Shown here: piece by piece, positions 1 through 7,298 of the stretch | Layout of the letters: each line of letters starts with the position of its first letter | Position numbering within the stretch: position 1 is the first letter of the stretch | Assembly (NCBI GenBank): GCA_012842495.1 | Contig: DUSS01000034.1 | Location: 1 to 50,652, forward strand | Length of the DNA: 50,652 nt | Source: Candidatus Fermentithermobacillaceae bacterium | GTDB lineage: Bacteria > Bacillota > Sulfobacillia > Fermentithermobacillales > DUSS01 | Direction of reading: 5' to 3' | The notes under the pieces: generated by a model | Databases searched by the model: none | What the model was told of the DNA's origin: nothing | The model's input: only the letters and a program-made list of their open reading frames with translations | Made by a program: the position numbers and the translations under genes

Positions 1-90
<90 letters not shown>

Positions 91-98
91 CTGATTTC

Positions 99-127
99 AA
101 AAGCCCTGCAACAACGCAGGGCTTTTT
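99..127 (+). terminator. Rho-independent terminator after 5S rRNA
   Basis: An 11-bp perfect stem (AAAAGCCCTGC at 99-109 pairing with GCAGGGCTTTT at 116-126) with a 6-base loop ends in a T run. It closes the rRNA operon. The A run on its left gives a short T tract on the other strand, so it may also stop the converging chemoreceptor transcript. Confidence 0.93.
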
Positions 128-215
128 CATCGGAGCGCATGTTCTGCAACGGAATCGAAAGACCTGACCTGGAAAGGTGGGGCTCTTGTCAAGTCGACCA
201 GAACCAACGGCGGCA

Positions 216-1202
216 CTATCCAGGAACGCTTGAAAGCTTTTGCACAATCTCTTCCAGGGTCTTCCTTAGCTCCGTGGAAGCTTGCACCGAAGAGGCGCAA
301 ACCTCGTTAAAGCCCCTTATGGCCGAAGAGAACCAGTCCTGGGCGGCGAGATCATCAGCGGTGGCCGCGTTTTCCTGGGTTATGGCGGCGGCATTTTCTA
401 TGGACTTGGCTAGGTCCGCTATGCTCTGAAAGTTTTGTGCTAGCGCATTGTTTATGTTCTGGGCCTGTTCGTGCGTGTCACCAGCCATTCCCGCGATCTC
501 TTGGAGGAGATCGCCAGTACTCTGGGCCATCGAACTCCACTGGTCTGCCGCAGCGGTGCTTTGACTCATTGCGGCCATAGCCGAGGATATGCTCCCCTGA
601 ATTGCCTTGACTATTGCATCTATTTCCTTGGTGGATTTGGCGGAGCGTTCGGCGAGCTTGCGGATTTCAGCTGCTACCACTGCAAAGCCGCGACCGTGTT
701 CACCGGCGCGCGCCGCTTCGATGGCCGCGTTTAGTGCCAGGAGATTGGTCTGCCGGGAGATCTCGGTGATGACGTTGACTATCTCTCCTATTCGCGACGA
801 CATTTCATCGAGTTCCCGCATTTTTTGCTCGGAAATGGCCGCTGCGTCCTTTATCTCCTTGGCCCGCTCGTTCATCTTACGGACGACATCGTGGCCTTCT
901 TTAGCCCCCCGCAGCGTTTTTTGGGCCCCAGCGGATACGCTTGACGCCATGGCAACCATCTTTTCGGTGGCCTTCGCCAATTCCTGAGCGAGTGACGACA
1001 CCTTGGATAAGTCCCGAGCCTGCTTGTCGGCCCCTTCGGCGATTTGTCGCAGTGCGTCGTTGACGCGACCCACCATATCGCGAAGAACCTGTCCTCGACC
1101 GCTTTGATCTTCGAGCCCCGCTGCCACTCTGATGCTGAGATCAAGGCTATCCTTTACCCTCTCTAAGATATCTCTCAAAACCGCTTCGCTGCCTGGCGAC
1201 AT
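216..1202 (-). CDS. Soluble methyl-accepting chemotaxis-type signalling protein
   Basis: 328 residues, almost all long alpha-helix. The signature hairpin tip of chemoreceptors that contacts CheA/CheW is at residues ~147-168 ([20 protein letters not shown]), followed by [17 protein letters not shown]. There is no signal peptide, membrane segment or HAMP domain, so it should be a cytoplasmic receptor. The first ~60 residues do not match a sensor domain I recognise, so its stimulus is unknown. The ATG at 1200-1202 has GGAGG about 8 bases upstream. No other chemotaxis gene is in the window. It faces the 5S rRNA gene and is divergent from the decarboxylase operon. Confidence 0.9.
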   Translation of the reverse strand: MSPGSEAVLRDILERVKDSLDLSIRVAAGLEDQSGRGQVLRDMVGRVNDALRQIAEGADKQARDLSKVSSLAQELAKATEKMVAMASSVSAGAQKTLRGAKEGHDVVRKMNERAKEIKDAAAISEQKMRELDEMSSRIGEIVNVITEISRQTNLLALNAAIEAARAGEHGRGFAVVAAEIRKLAERSAKSTKEIDAIVKAIQGSISSAMAAMSQSTAAADQWSSMAQSTGDLLQEIAGMAGDTHEQAQNINNALAQNFQSIADLAKSIENAAAITQENAATADDLAAQDWFSSAIRGFNEVCASSVQASTELRKTLEEIVQKLSSVPG

Positions 1203-1254
1203 CTAATATCCCTCCAAATAAGAGGCTCCCGTCTCGAAGCTCTTCATTAACAAA

Positions 1255-1281
1255 ATATCGAAAATTGGTGCCTACGGATAA
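1255..1281 (-). promoter_or_regulatory. Possible sigma-D-like promoter of the chemoreceptor
   Basis: On the minus strand TTCGATAT (1255-1262) agrees with 6 of 8 positions of the motility sigma-factor -10 element GCCGATAT. Fifteen bases upstream there is only a weak -35 (TTAT, 1278-1281, against TAAA). The position, ~55 bases before the start codon, is suitable. The weak -35 keeps this tentative. Confidence 0.28.
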
Positions 1282-1415
1282 AGTCTACGAAACTCGAGAA
1301 GGAAAACTTGAAAACGCGGATTTCTTTTACGAAACGGCAAGGTTCCGGGGAGGCGGTGGGGAATCTCAACCTATGTATCTTTCCGTCAGTTGATCGCAGA
1401 CCTTGTTGACAAGTC

Positions 1416-1444
1416 TGGGGATAAGTGGCAGCTGTTGTGGATAA
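1416..1444 (-). promoter_or_regulatory. Pair of DnaA boxes upstream of the decarboxylase operon
   Basis: TGTGGATAA at 1436-1444 is a perfect DnaA box (TTATCCACA on the minus strand). TGGGGATAA at 1416-1424 is a second copy in the same orientation with one mismatch, 20 bases away, or about two helical turns. Both lie 40-70 bases upstream of the chosen start of the first operon gene. DnaA is both replication initiator and transcription factor; a regulatory role here is inference. Confidence 0.5.
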
Positions 1445-1485
1445 TTGTTGGTTCGACGGATGACATGACGATAGGGGGGGTCCGA

Positions 1486-3039
1486 ATGAAGCGAAACGAC
1501 GGCGAGAGTGCCGAAGCTCTTACCGCGGCAGTCTCGAGATACACCCGAACGTATTCGATAAGGGCGCACTTTCCAGGGCACAAGGGGCGCGGTTCCAGCC
1601 GTGGTCGACCGGAGATTCTACCGGAACGCGGTGACCTCGAGTTCCAGGAAACGCTGGACCTGGTTCAGAGATTCGACGTCACCGAAGTGGAAGGACTCGA
1701 CAACCTCCTTTATCCCGGGGAGTGCATCAGACGGACGGAGGAATGGATTGCTCGGGTCTTCGGCGCCCGAAGGAGCGTCATTTCAACAGGAGGCGCCACC
1801 ACGGGAGTGCTGGCCGCATTCCTCGCGGTGAAGATGCTTCACCCGGAGAGAAACAAGGTGGCCCTCACGCGGGGCGCGCATCGTTCCGCCATCTCGGGTA
1901 TAATCCTGGCCGGGCTTGAGCCGGTATTCTTTTATCCGGAGTTCGTACCGTTTCTAGGGGGCTACCTTCCGGCGCACCCGGAAGATGTTGTCCCTGTTCT
2001 CGAGGACTACGGGCGGGAACTCGCCTGCTTATTCTTGGTGAACCCGACGTACTATGGGTTTTGCGCAGATATATCGCAGGTGATCTCCGCGGCGCACCAA
2101 AAGGGCGTCCCTGTCATCGTCGACGAGGCCCACGGAAGCCACTTTCCATTTTCCCGGAAGCTTCCGCCATCTGCCCTGGCAACCGGGGCCGATATCGTGA
2201 TCCACGGAGTCCACAAAAGCCTCCCCGTACTCACCCAAGGGGGACTCTTACACATCGGCCACGAGTCGCTGGTGCCTGCGGAGCTTCTGGAGGAAGCGTT
2301 CCGTCTAGTAGCCACGTCTTCCCCTTCTTATATACTGATGAGCTCCATCGAAAGGGGGGTGCGAATCGCAGCTGAGACCGATTGGGTGGATTCGGGGGTA
2401 CAAGCCGCGACCAAGCTCGGTTCGATATTGGCGCGGATACCGGGCATATGTGTTAACCAGGATCTTTTTTTGCGTGGGGAGCTCCCTGGTCAAGAGAGGG
2501 GCGGGCAAGCAGGAAAGCGTGCCGGAATCGAGGCTCGGCTCTGGTGGGATCCTGGCAGGATAAGCATCTCCGCCTTTAACTGGCGGGCTCGAGGACGGGA
2601 AATGGCCCGGGCTCTGATGGATGCCGGTCTTTCGCCTGAAATGGCAGGAGAAAGGGACGTGTTGCTCGTAATCACCGGGGCTGACGACGACTTCGCCATA
2701 TGTCGGATGGCGCAAAGCGTCCGGCGAATGATGAGCCGGAGACCCGCGTGTTGCGACACCGGCTCAACTGGCATTGCCCCCCACGTTGTACAAAGGATGC
2801 CGCCCCGGGCAGCTTTCTTTTCGACGCGAAAGTATGTAAATATCAAAAAATCCGCCGGCAATGTGGTGGCCGAGACCGTGATGATATACCCGCCGGGCGT
2901 ACCGATTTTGGTCCCAGGGGAAGAAGTCTCGGCGGAAGCTATAGAATATATTCGCCGTTGTAAGTCCGAAGAGCTATCGGTCCTCGGCGTATATCAAAGG
3001 GAGAGCGAGATGATGTTGGCTTGCGTGGACTCCTGGTAA
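1486..3039 (+). CDS. yaaO: Orn/Lys/Arg decarboxylase family PLP enzyme (YaaO-like)
   Basis: 517-residue fold-type I PLP enzyme. The expected schiff-base lysine is Lys244 in GVHKSLPVLTQGG, and the PLP-contacting Asp213 and His216 are in IVDEAHGSHF. The early PGHKG and STGGATTGVLAA motifs are also typical. The family decarboxylates lysine, arginine or ornithine to diamines; the substrate cannot be read from sequence. The ATG at 1486 is chosen because AGGGGGGG lies 5 bases before it; the frame is open further upstream from a TTG at 1390 without a good ribosome site. It heads the tmk-holB operon as yaaO does in B. subtilis and overlaps tmk by 19 bases. Confidence 0.88.
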   Translation: MKRNDGESAEALTAAVSRYTRTYSIRAHFPGHKGRGSSRGRPEILPERGDLEFQETLDLVQRFDVTEVEGLDNLLYPGECIRRTEEWIARVFGARRSVISTGGATTGVLAAFLAVKMLHPERNKVALTRGAHRSAISGIILAGLEPVFFYPEFVPFLGGYLPAHPEDVVPVLEDYGRELACLFLVNPTYYGFCADISQVISAAHQKGVPVIVDEAHGSHFPFSRKLPPSALATGADIVIHGVHKSLPVLTQGGLLHIGHESLVPAELLEEAFRLVATSSPSYILMSSIERGVRIAAETDWVDSGVQAATKLGSILARIPGICVNQDLFLRGELPGQERGGQAGKRAGIEARLWWDPGRISISAFNWRARGREMARALMDAGLSPEMAGERDVLLVITGADDDFAICRMAQSVRRMMSRRPACCDTGSTGIAPHVVQRMPPRAAFFSTRKYVNIKKSAGNVVAETVMIYPPGVPILVPGEEVSAEAIEYIRRCKSEELSVLGVYQRESEMMLACVDSW

Positions 3040-3722
3040 CGTTCGAAGGTTGCGATGGGACCGGCAAGAGCACGCAGATTTCCCTTTTGGTTCGACGACT
3101 TCGAGACCTTGGATACCGGGTTTTTGCCACAAGGGAGCCGGGTGGCACCCCGGTTGGGGAAGCTATCCGTTCGCTGCTCTTGGACACACACGGGCCGGAC
3201 AGGACAGCTCTTGCAGAAGCGTTGCTTTATGCCGCGTCCAGAGCGGAGCTGGTCCGTAAGGTGCTCGTGCCGGCGCTCTACGAAAACCAGTTTGTCGTGG
3301 TTGAGCGCTTTACCGATTCCACCCTCGTTTATCAGGGTATAGCTGGAGGAGTTCCCATCGATGAGATAGAACAAATAAACCGCATAGCCACGGGTGGTCT
3401 TTCGCCGGACCTCACGATCCTTCTGGACGCCGATGACCTTTCCGAAATCGACCGGAGAATCCGTTCGGGGAGGGCCAAAGACAAAATCGAGTCCCGCGGG
3501 CAAGCGTATCAAGTCAGGGTGAGGGACGGCTATAGATCTCTGGCCAGAAGGTACCCGGAGCGGATAAAGGTTGTAGTTCCCTCGGGGACTCCAGACGAAG
3601 TTTCCGACCAGGTGCTTGCTTTAGTTCTCGCCAGGGCAGAAGAAGTCTTTACGAGGGAAGGAGGGGAAGGCGCCTGTCGCCGGGCAGCCCAAGGGACCGG
3701 ATTTCCAGAAAGGCCCTTGTGA
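3021..3722 (+). CDS. tmk: Thymidylate kinase
   Basis: Phosphorylates dTMP to dTDP with ATP, for DNA precursor supply. The P-loop is at residues ~10-18 (GCDGTGKST). TREPGGTPVGEAIR and the VVERFTDSTLVYQG variant of the DRY motif follow, and a Gly/Lys-rich lid region (RSGRAKDKIESRG) comes later. At 233 residues it is ~20-25 longer than usual because of a C-terminal tail after residue ~205. The only start that fits the N-terminus is TTG at 3021, inside the decarboxylase gene, so the two are probably translationally coupled. A GGGAGAG site lies ~14 bases upstream, which is far. Confidence 0.95.
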   Translation: MRGLLVTFEGCDGTGKSTQISLLVRRLRDLGYRVFATREPGGTPVGEAIRSLLLDTHGPDRTALAEALLYAASRAELVRKVLVPALYENQFVVVERFTDSTLVYQGIAGGVPIDEIEQINRIATGGLSPDLTILLDADDLSEIDRRIRSGRAKDKIESRGQAYQVRVRDGYRSLARRYPERIKVVVPSGTPDEVSDQVLALVLARAEEVFTREGGEGACRRAAQGTGFPERPL

Positions 3723-3750
3723 GCCGGGCGGTCTAGGCCGTCTCGCAGTG

Positions 3751-4077
3751 ATGAAACTCATAGTCGCCGTCGTTCAGGATAAGGACGTTCCTAAGCTTAT
3801 GGAGGAGATCGTCAAAGCCGGGTTTAGCGCGACGAAATTGGCGTCGACCGGCGGTTTCTTGCGGGAGGGCAACAGCACGTTTCTCATCGGCGTCGAGGAA
3901 GACCAGGTCGAACGGGTGCTGGATGTTATAAAGAAGACTTGCAGGTCCAGAGAACAACTGGTGACTCCGGTGACTCCGGTAGGACCCGGAGAGTCGTACG
4001 TTCCTTACCCCATAGGCGTCATCGTGGGTGGAGCGACCGTGTTTATCCTGAACGTTGACCGGTTCATCAAGATTTAA
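3751..4077 (+). CDS. darA: Cyclic-di-AMP receptor, PII-like (DarA/YaaQ)
   Basis: 108 residues matching the PII-like DarA family that binds the second messenger c-di-AMP. Recognisable parts are the N-terminal MKLIVAVVQDKD strand and the STGGFLREGNSTFLIGVEE core, which belongs to the nucleotide pocket. The position between tmk and holB is the same as yaaQ in B. subtilis. The ATG at 3751 follows an in-frame GTG at 3748; neither has a clear ribosome site. The coding sequence includes a short tandem repeat, GTGACTCCG twice at ~3960-3977, which falls in a loop. The output partner of DarA is unknown in the family. Confidence 0.93.
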   Translation: MKLIVAVVQDKDVPKLMEEIVKAGFSATKLASTGGFLREGNSTFLIGVEEDQVERVLDVIKKTCRSREQLVTPVTPVGPGESYVPYPIGVIVGGATVFILNVDRFIKI

Positions 4078-4082
4078 AGGGT

Positions 4083-5120
4083 ATGATGGGCCGAAGGGAT
4101 AGGCCGATCGAAGGACATATGCCGGATCAAAATTTGCGTGAACCTTTGCGTTTCGGGGATATCGTCGGCCAGGAGCTGGCTATAGCTGTACTGAGAGCAT
4201 CCCTGACCTCAGGGCGCTTAGCTCACGCCTATATGTTTCGCGGGCCATCGGGGTGCGGTAAAGCCACCACCGGGAGGGTGTTTGCCCGATATCTTCTTTG
4301 TTCCGAGGTGTCAGAAGGTAAATCGCAGGAACCTTGCGGGCAGTGCCCATCGTGCGTGAGGTTTTCGTATGGAACGCACCCGGACTTCTTCGATGTGGGT
4401 AAGGGCCAAAGGACAATCAAAATAGAAGATTCGCATCAGATGATCGAGGACTCCATGAAGAAGCCGTTCCTGGCCTCCCGTAAGGTCTTTCTTCTGAGGG
4501 ACGTCGAGAACATGACCAGGGAAGCATCCAACGCCCTGCTAAAAGCGCTGGAGGAGCCGCCTCCATCCACTTGCTTCGTTCTCACCAGCTCTAATCCGGC
4601 TGCCGTTCCGGACACGGTGATTTCCAGGTGCCAGGCGGTTCCGTTCCGCCCGCTTCCTGTGAAAGCTCTGGTCCACATCATTTCGGGTCTTCGGGATGTT
4701 ACGCCCGGTGTCGCTCTCGAGGCGGCGAGGTTTGCAGCCGGCAGCGTTGAGAAGGCTCTTCTGCTGTTAGATGCCCAGGACGGAGCATGCGGTTCCCACA
4801 CCCTTCTCGAGGAAGCACTAGGTGAATCCCCCATCGTCCAGGCGGAAAGATATTCTCACATGGACGCCGAAGGGCAGAGACAGTTTCTGGATTCATTGGG
4901 AGTCGACTTGGAAAAGTGCCTTGAGTTATCATTGGAATCGCAAAGTGAGGAAACGAAGAAGGGAGCGAATGAAGGAAACTTCCGGTTTTACCGGGACTGC
5001 CTTCTTTCGGTCATGAAGGCCAAACGTAGGCTTGAGCGGAACGTTTCACCGTTCCTGACGTTTGCCGGACTTTTTTTTGAACTGAGACAGCTGTCATCTC
5101 AGGAAAAGAGGTCGGAATGA
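4083..5120 (+). CDS. holB: DNA polymerase III subunit delta'
   Basis: Clamp-loader AAA+ subunit of the replicase. Visible parts are an RFGDIVGQ start, Walker A GPSGCGKAT (54-62), a four-cysteine zinc module (Cys73, 85, 88, 91), an HPDFF segment, the LLKALEEPP stretch and the SRCQ arginine-finger motif near 181. Length 345 is normal. The ATG at 4083 follows darA by 5 bases with AAAGGG just before it. A second in-frame ATG at 4119 with GAAGGA close upstream would drop 12 residues and leave the domain intact. It overlaps ricT by 4 bases (ATGA). Confidence 0.94.
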   Translation: MMGRRDRPIEGHMPDQNLREPLRFGDIVGQELAIAVLRASLTSGRLAHAYMFRGPSGCGKATTGRVFARYLLCSEVSEGKSQEPCGQCPSCVRFSYGTHPDFFDVGKGQRTIKIEDSHQMIEDSMKKPFLASRKVFLLRDVENMTREASNALLKALEEPPPSTCFVLTSSNPAAVPDTVISRCQAVPFRPLPVKALVHIISGLRDVTPGVALEAARFAAGSVEKALLLLDAQDGACGSHTLLEEALGESPIVQAERYSHMDAEGQRQFLDSLGVDLEKCLELSLESQSEETKKGANEGNFRFYRDCLLSVMKAKRRLERNVSPFLTFAGLFFELRQLSSQEKRSE

Positions 5121-6031
5121 TGCCTTTTGTAGTCGGTATCCGGTTTAGACCGGCGGGTAAGATATACTACTTCGACCCCGGAGAGCTCGAGCTCCCAGTC
5201 GGTACCAGAGTCGTCGTGGAGACGGTTCGGGGTACCGAAATCGGCATGGTGGTGGTACCCGGGAGAGAAGTTCCCGAGGAACAGGTCACTCAACCTCTGA
5301 AAAAGGTCATCCGGGTTGTTACTCCGGATGACCTTGAGAAACAGAAAGAGAACAGGGAAAAAGCTCAGGAGGCTCTCGCCGTCGCCAGACAAAAAGTTCA
5401 GGATAGGGGACTCGATATGAAGCTTGTGGATGCCGAGTATACCCTCGACAGGTCGCGAGTGGTCATTTACTTCACAGCCGACGGGCGGGTCGATTTCCGC
5501 GAACTGGTGCGGGACCTAGCCTCGACTTTGCGTTCGAGGGTGGAGCTCCGCCAGATAGGCGTCAGAGACGAAGCTAAAATCCTTGGAGGCATCGGCCCGT
5601 GCGGGCGGCAACTGTGCTGTGCTTCCTTTTTGTCCGAGTTCTACCCGGTTTCCATTCGAATGGCCAAAGAACAAAATCTTTCTCTCAACCCGGCCAAGAT
5701 TTCCGGAGTATGCGGGCGTCTTCTGTGTTGTCTCAGATTTGAGTCGGAACTCGCGCGTACTCCCGATGCTTTGACCGGCGAAAGAGAAGAATCTGAGGAA
5801 TCTCTCGACGAGGAACAGGTCGCTTTCGAGGAAGGGCCCGAAGGTGGTACAGGCCAAGAGGATGTTAGCAGTGGGCCTGTTGAAAAAGAGTCCGCCCAAG
5901 CTGAGCGTCCCCCTAGAGCGGAACTACCTGGTTGCGACGGTACCGGAGATTGTCTCCGGTGCACGAGCTCTGACAGTTGCCCGAAGGATAGCCGGGAAAG
6001 CGAAACTGGAGGAGGGTGTGAGCCCCGGTGA
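5117..6031 (+). CDS. ricT: RicT (YaaT), PSP1-domain regulator
   Basis: PSP1-domain protein. In B. subtilis RicT joins RicA and RicF in an iron-sulfur complex that assists RNase Y in mRNA maturation and affects sporulation and competence. The signature cysteines are present in GPCGRQLCC (Cys162, 167, 168) and GVCGRLLCC (Cys199, 204, 205). The last ~90 residues are acidic and low-complexity and end in an extra Cys-rich tail (GCDGTGDCLRC, then SDSCPK and GGGCEPR), unusual for the family. The start overlaps the holB stop and the end overlaps rsmI, so translation is coupled. No RicA/RicF gene is in the window. Confidence 0.93.
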   Translation: MMPFVVGIRFRPAGKIYYFDPGELELPVGTRVVVETVRGTEIGMVVVPGREVPEEQVTQPLKKVIRVVTPDDLEKQKENREKAQEALAVARQKVQDRGLDMKLVDAEYTLDRSRVVIYFTADGRVDFRELVRDLASTLRSRVELRQIGVRDEAKILGGIGPCGRQLCCASFLSEFYPVSIRMAKEQNLSLNPAKISGVCGRLLCCLRFESELARTPDALTGEREESEESLDEEQVAFEEGPEGGTGQEDVSSGPVEKESAQAERPPRAELPGCDGTGDCLRCTSSDSCPKDSRESETGGGCEPR

Positions 6032-6726
6032 GCCTTTATGTATGCGGTGGGCCTATCGGAAACCTCGGGGACGTTTCCTTTCGCCTCCTCGAGGTCCTCA
6101 AAGCTGCCGATGTGGTCCTTGCCGAAGACACAAGAAGGACTCTTAAATTGCTCGCGCACTATGGGCTCAAGAAGCCCCTCATTTCCTTGAACCAGCATAA
6201 CGAAGCTGACAGAATTCCTCATGTGCTTCGAGGACTGGGCTCAGGGAAAACCTTCGCTCTTCTTTCCGACGCAGGAACTCCCGGGATCTCAGACCCTGGT
6301 CCCGGTCTTGTTCGCGCCGCGAGAAAAGAAGGGTTTCCGGTGTGGGTAATTCCCGGTCCGTCCGCGGTGACGGCGGCCCTTTCCGGCGCGGGATTCCCCG
6401 CCGACAGGTTCGTGTTCGCTGGATATCCTCCGCGACGGTCTGGTGAGCGAAGGCGATTTTACCAAGAGTGGATTAAACCCGGTTGGCCGTCGGTATTTTT
6501 CGAAGCACCCCACAGGCTGCTTAAGTCCCTCTCGGACCTTGCCGCGGTGTGGCCGGAGATCGACGTGGTTTTGTATCACGAGATCAGTAAAGTCCACGAG
6601 TCGGCAATTGTCGGAACCATCGAAGACGTCCTGCAGAGGTTGGACGGCAGCAACGTGCGGGGGGAATACGTGGTAGTGGTGTACAGCTCCCCCAAACCCG
6701 AGTGCATAGACAGACGCGCAACCTGA
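6028..6726 (+). CDS. rsmI: 16S rRNA (cytidine(1402)-2'-O)-methyltransferase
   Basis: SAM-dependent tetrapyrrole-methylase-fold enzyme that 2'-O-methylates C1402 in the ribosomal P site. GGPIGNLGD (7-15), the AEDTRRTLKLL segment, SDAGTPGISDPG and IPGPSA are diagnostic. The start is a GTG overlapping the ricT stop. At 232 residues it lacks ~45 residues of the C-terminal extension found in many relatives. The yabA, yabB and yazA genes that separate ricT from rsmI in B. subtilis are absent. It ends the operon, converging on abrB. Confidence 0.95.
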   Translation: MSLYVCGGPIGNLGDVSFRLLEVLKAADVVLAEDTRRTLKLLAHYGLKKPLISLNQHNEADRIPHVLRGLGSGKTFALLSDAGTPGISDPGPGLVRAARKEGFPVWVIPGPSAVTAALSGAGFPADRFVFAGYPPRRSGERRRFYQEWIKPGWPSVFFEAPHRLLKSLSDLAAVWPEIDVVLYHEISKVHESAIVGTIEDVLQRLDGSNVRGEYVVVVYSSPKPECIDRRAT

Positions 6727-6778
6727 GCTATCACGTCCATGTCCGCACGACCAAGATTTATCGAACTGAAGTCAACGC

Positions 6779-6821
6779 CAAAAGAAAGAGGGACAGCCAC
6801 ATTGACTGCCCCCTTCTTGGT
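6779..6821 (-). terminator. Likely terminator of abrB
   Basis: Read on the minus strand, GGGGGCAG and CTGTCCC form an interrupted stem around a ~9-base loop, followed by the T-rich CTTTCTTTT. It lies ~55 bases beyond the abrB stop and between convergent genes, so it may also slow rsmI transcripts from the other side. Confidence 0.5.
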
Positions 6822-6875
6822 AACCTGGTCGGTTCCTCGCTCGGATACCGGGTGCTTCGCTAGGTGATGGTTATG

Positions 6876-7136
6876 TTACTGTAACTGCTTGCCCTTTTTC
6901 GCTAACTCTTCAAGGCAGAGCTTGCAGACGCGCTTGCCCTTATAAATCTCAACGTCCGCCGCGTTTCCGCAGAAGATGCAGGCGGGCTCGTACTTCCTCA
7001 GGATAATGCTCTCGCCCTGAACGAATATCTCTAGAGAGTCCTTCTCTCCAATTTCCAGAGTGCGACGGAGTTCGATGGGGATGACCACCCTACCGAGCTC
7101 GTCAACTTTGCGGACTACGCCAGTCGACTTCATCAT
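6876..7136 (-). CDS. abrB: AbrB-family transition-state regulator with C-terminal zinc-ribbon-like motif
   Basis: The first ~50 residues are an AbrB swapped-hairpin DNA-binding domain (MKSTGVVRKVDELGRVVIP, then ELRRTL and LEIFVQ), close to B. subtilis AbrB. The C-terminal part differs: it carries CIFCGN and CKLC, four cysteines placed like a small zinc ribbon, in place of the Bacillus oligomerisation region. Two adjacent ATG codons are possible starts; AGGTG lies ~8 bases before the first. A good promoter sits upstream (7195-7223). It is divergent from metG, as in B. subtilis. In the family AbrB represses post-exponential genes. Confidence 0.92.
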   Translation of the reverse strand: MMKSTGVVRKVDELGRVVIPIELRRTLEIGEKDSLEIFVQGESIILRKYEPACIFCGNAADVEIYKGKRVCKLCLEELAKKGKQLQ

Positions 7137-7194
7137 ACCCAGTTCACCTCTCCTCCCTCCGGTCTCCTACATTTCGACACAGGTACCAATTAAG

Positions 7195-7223
7195 CTCATA
7201 CCAGACGTGGTAGAAAGAGTCAA
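7195..7223 (-). promoter_or_regulatory. Sigma-A promoter of abrB
   Basis: On the minus strand TTGACT (7218-7223) and TATGAG (7195-7200) are separated by exactly 17 bases. The -35 matches 5 of 6 and the -10 4 of 6 consensus positions. It leaves a leader of ~50 bases before the abrB start. Confidence 0.7.
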
Positions 7224-7298
7224 GCATTAGACCGGCACAAACTTTCACTAATCGACCGAAACTGTTAGAATCGGTTAAGGCCCTTGGAGGTGGTTTCT

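Noticed and set aside
3960-3981. Tandem GTGACTCCG repeat in darA as a regulatory site
   Set aside because: It encodes a Val-Thr-Pro repeat in a loop of a conserved protein and occurs only twice.
7137-7298. T-box or other riboswitch leader of metG
   Set aside because: The gap is short, has no T-box sequence (TGGNACCGCG) or anti-terminator, and is explained by the divergent abrB promoter.
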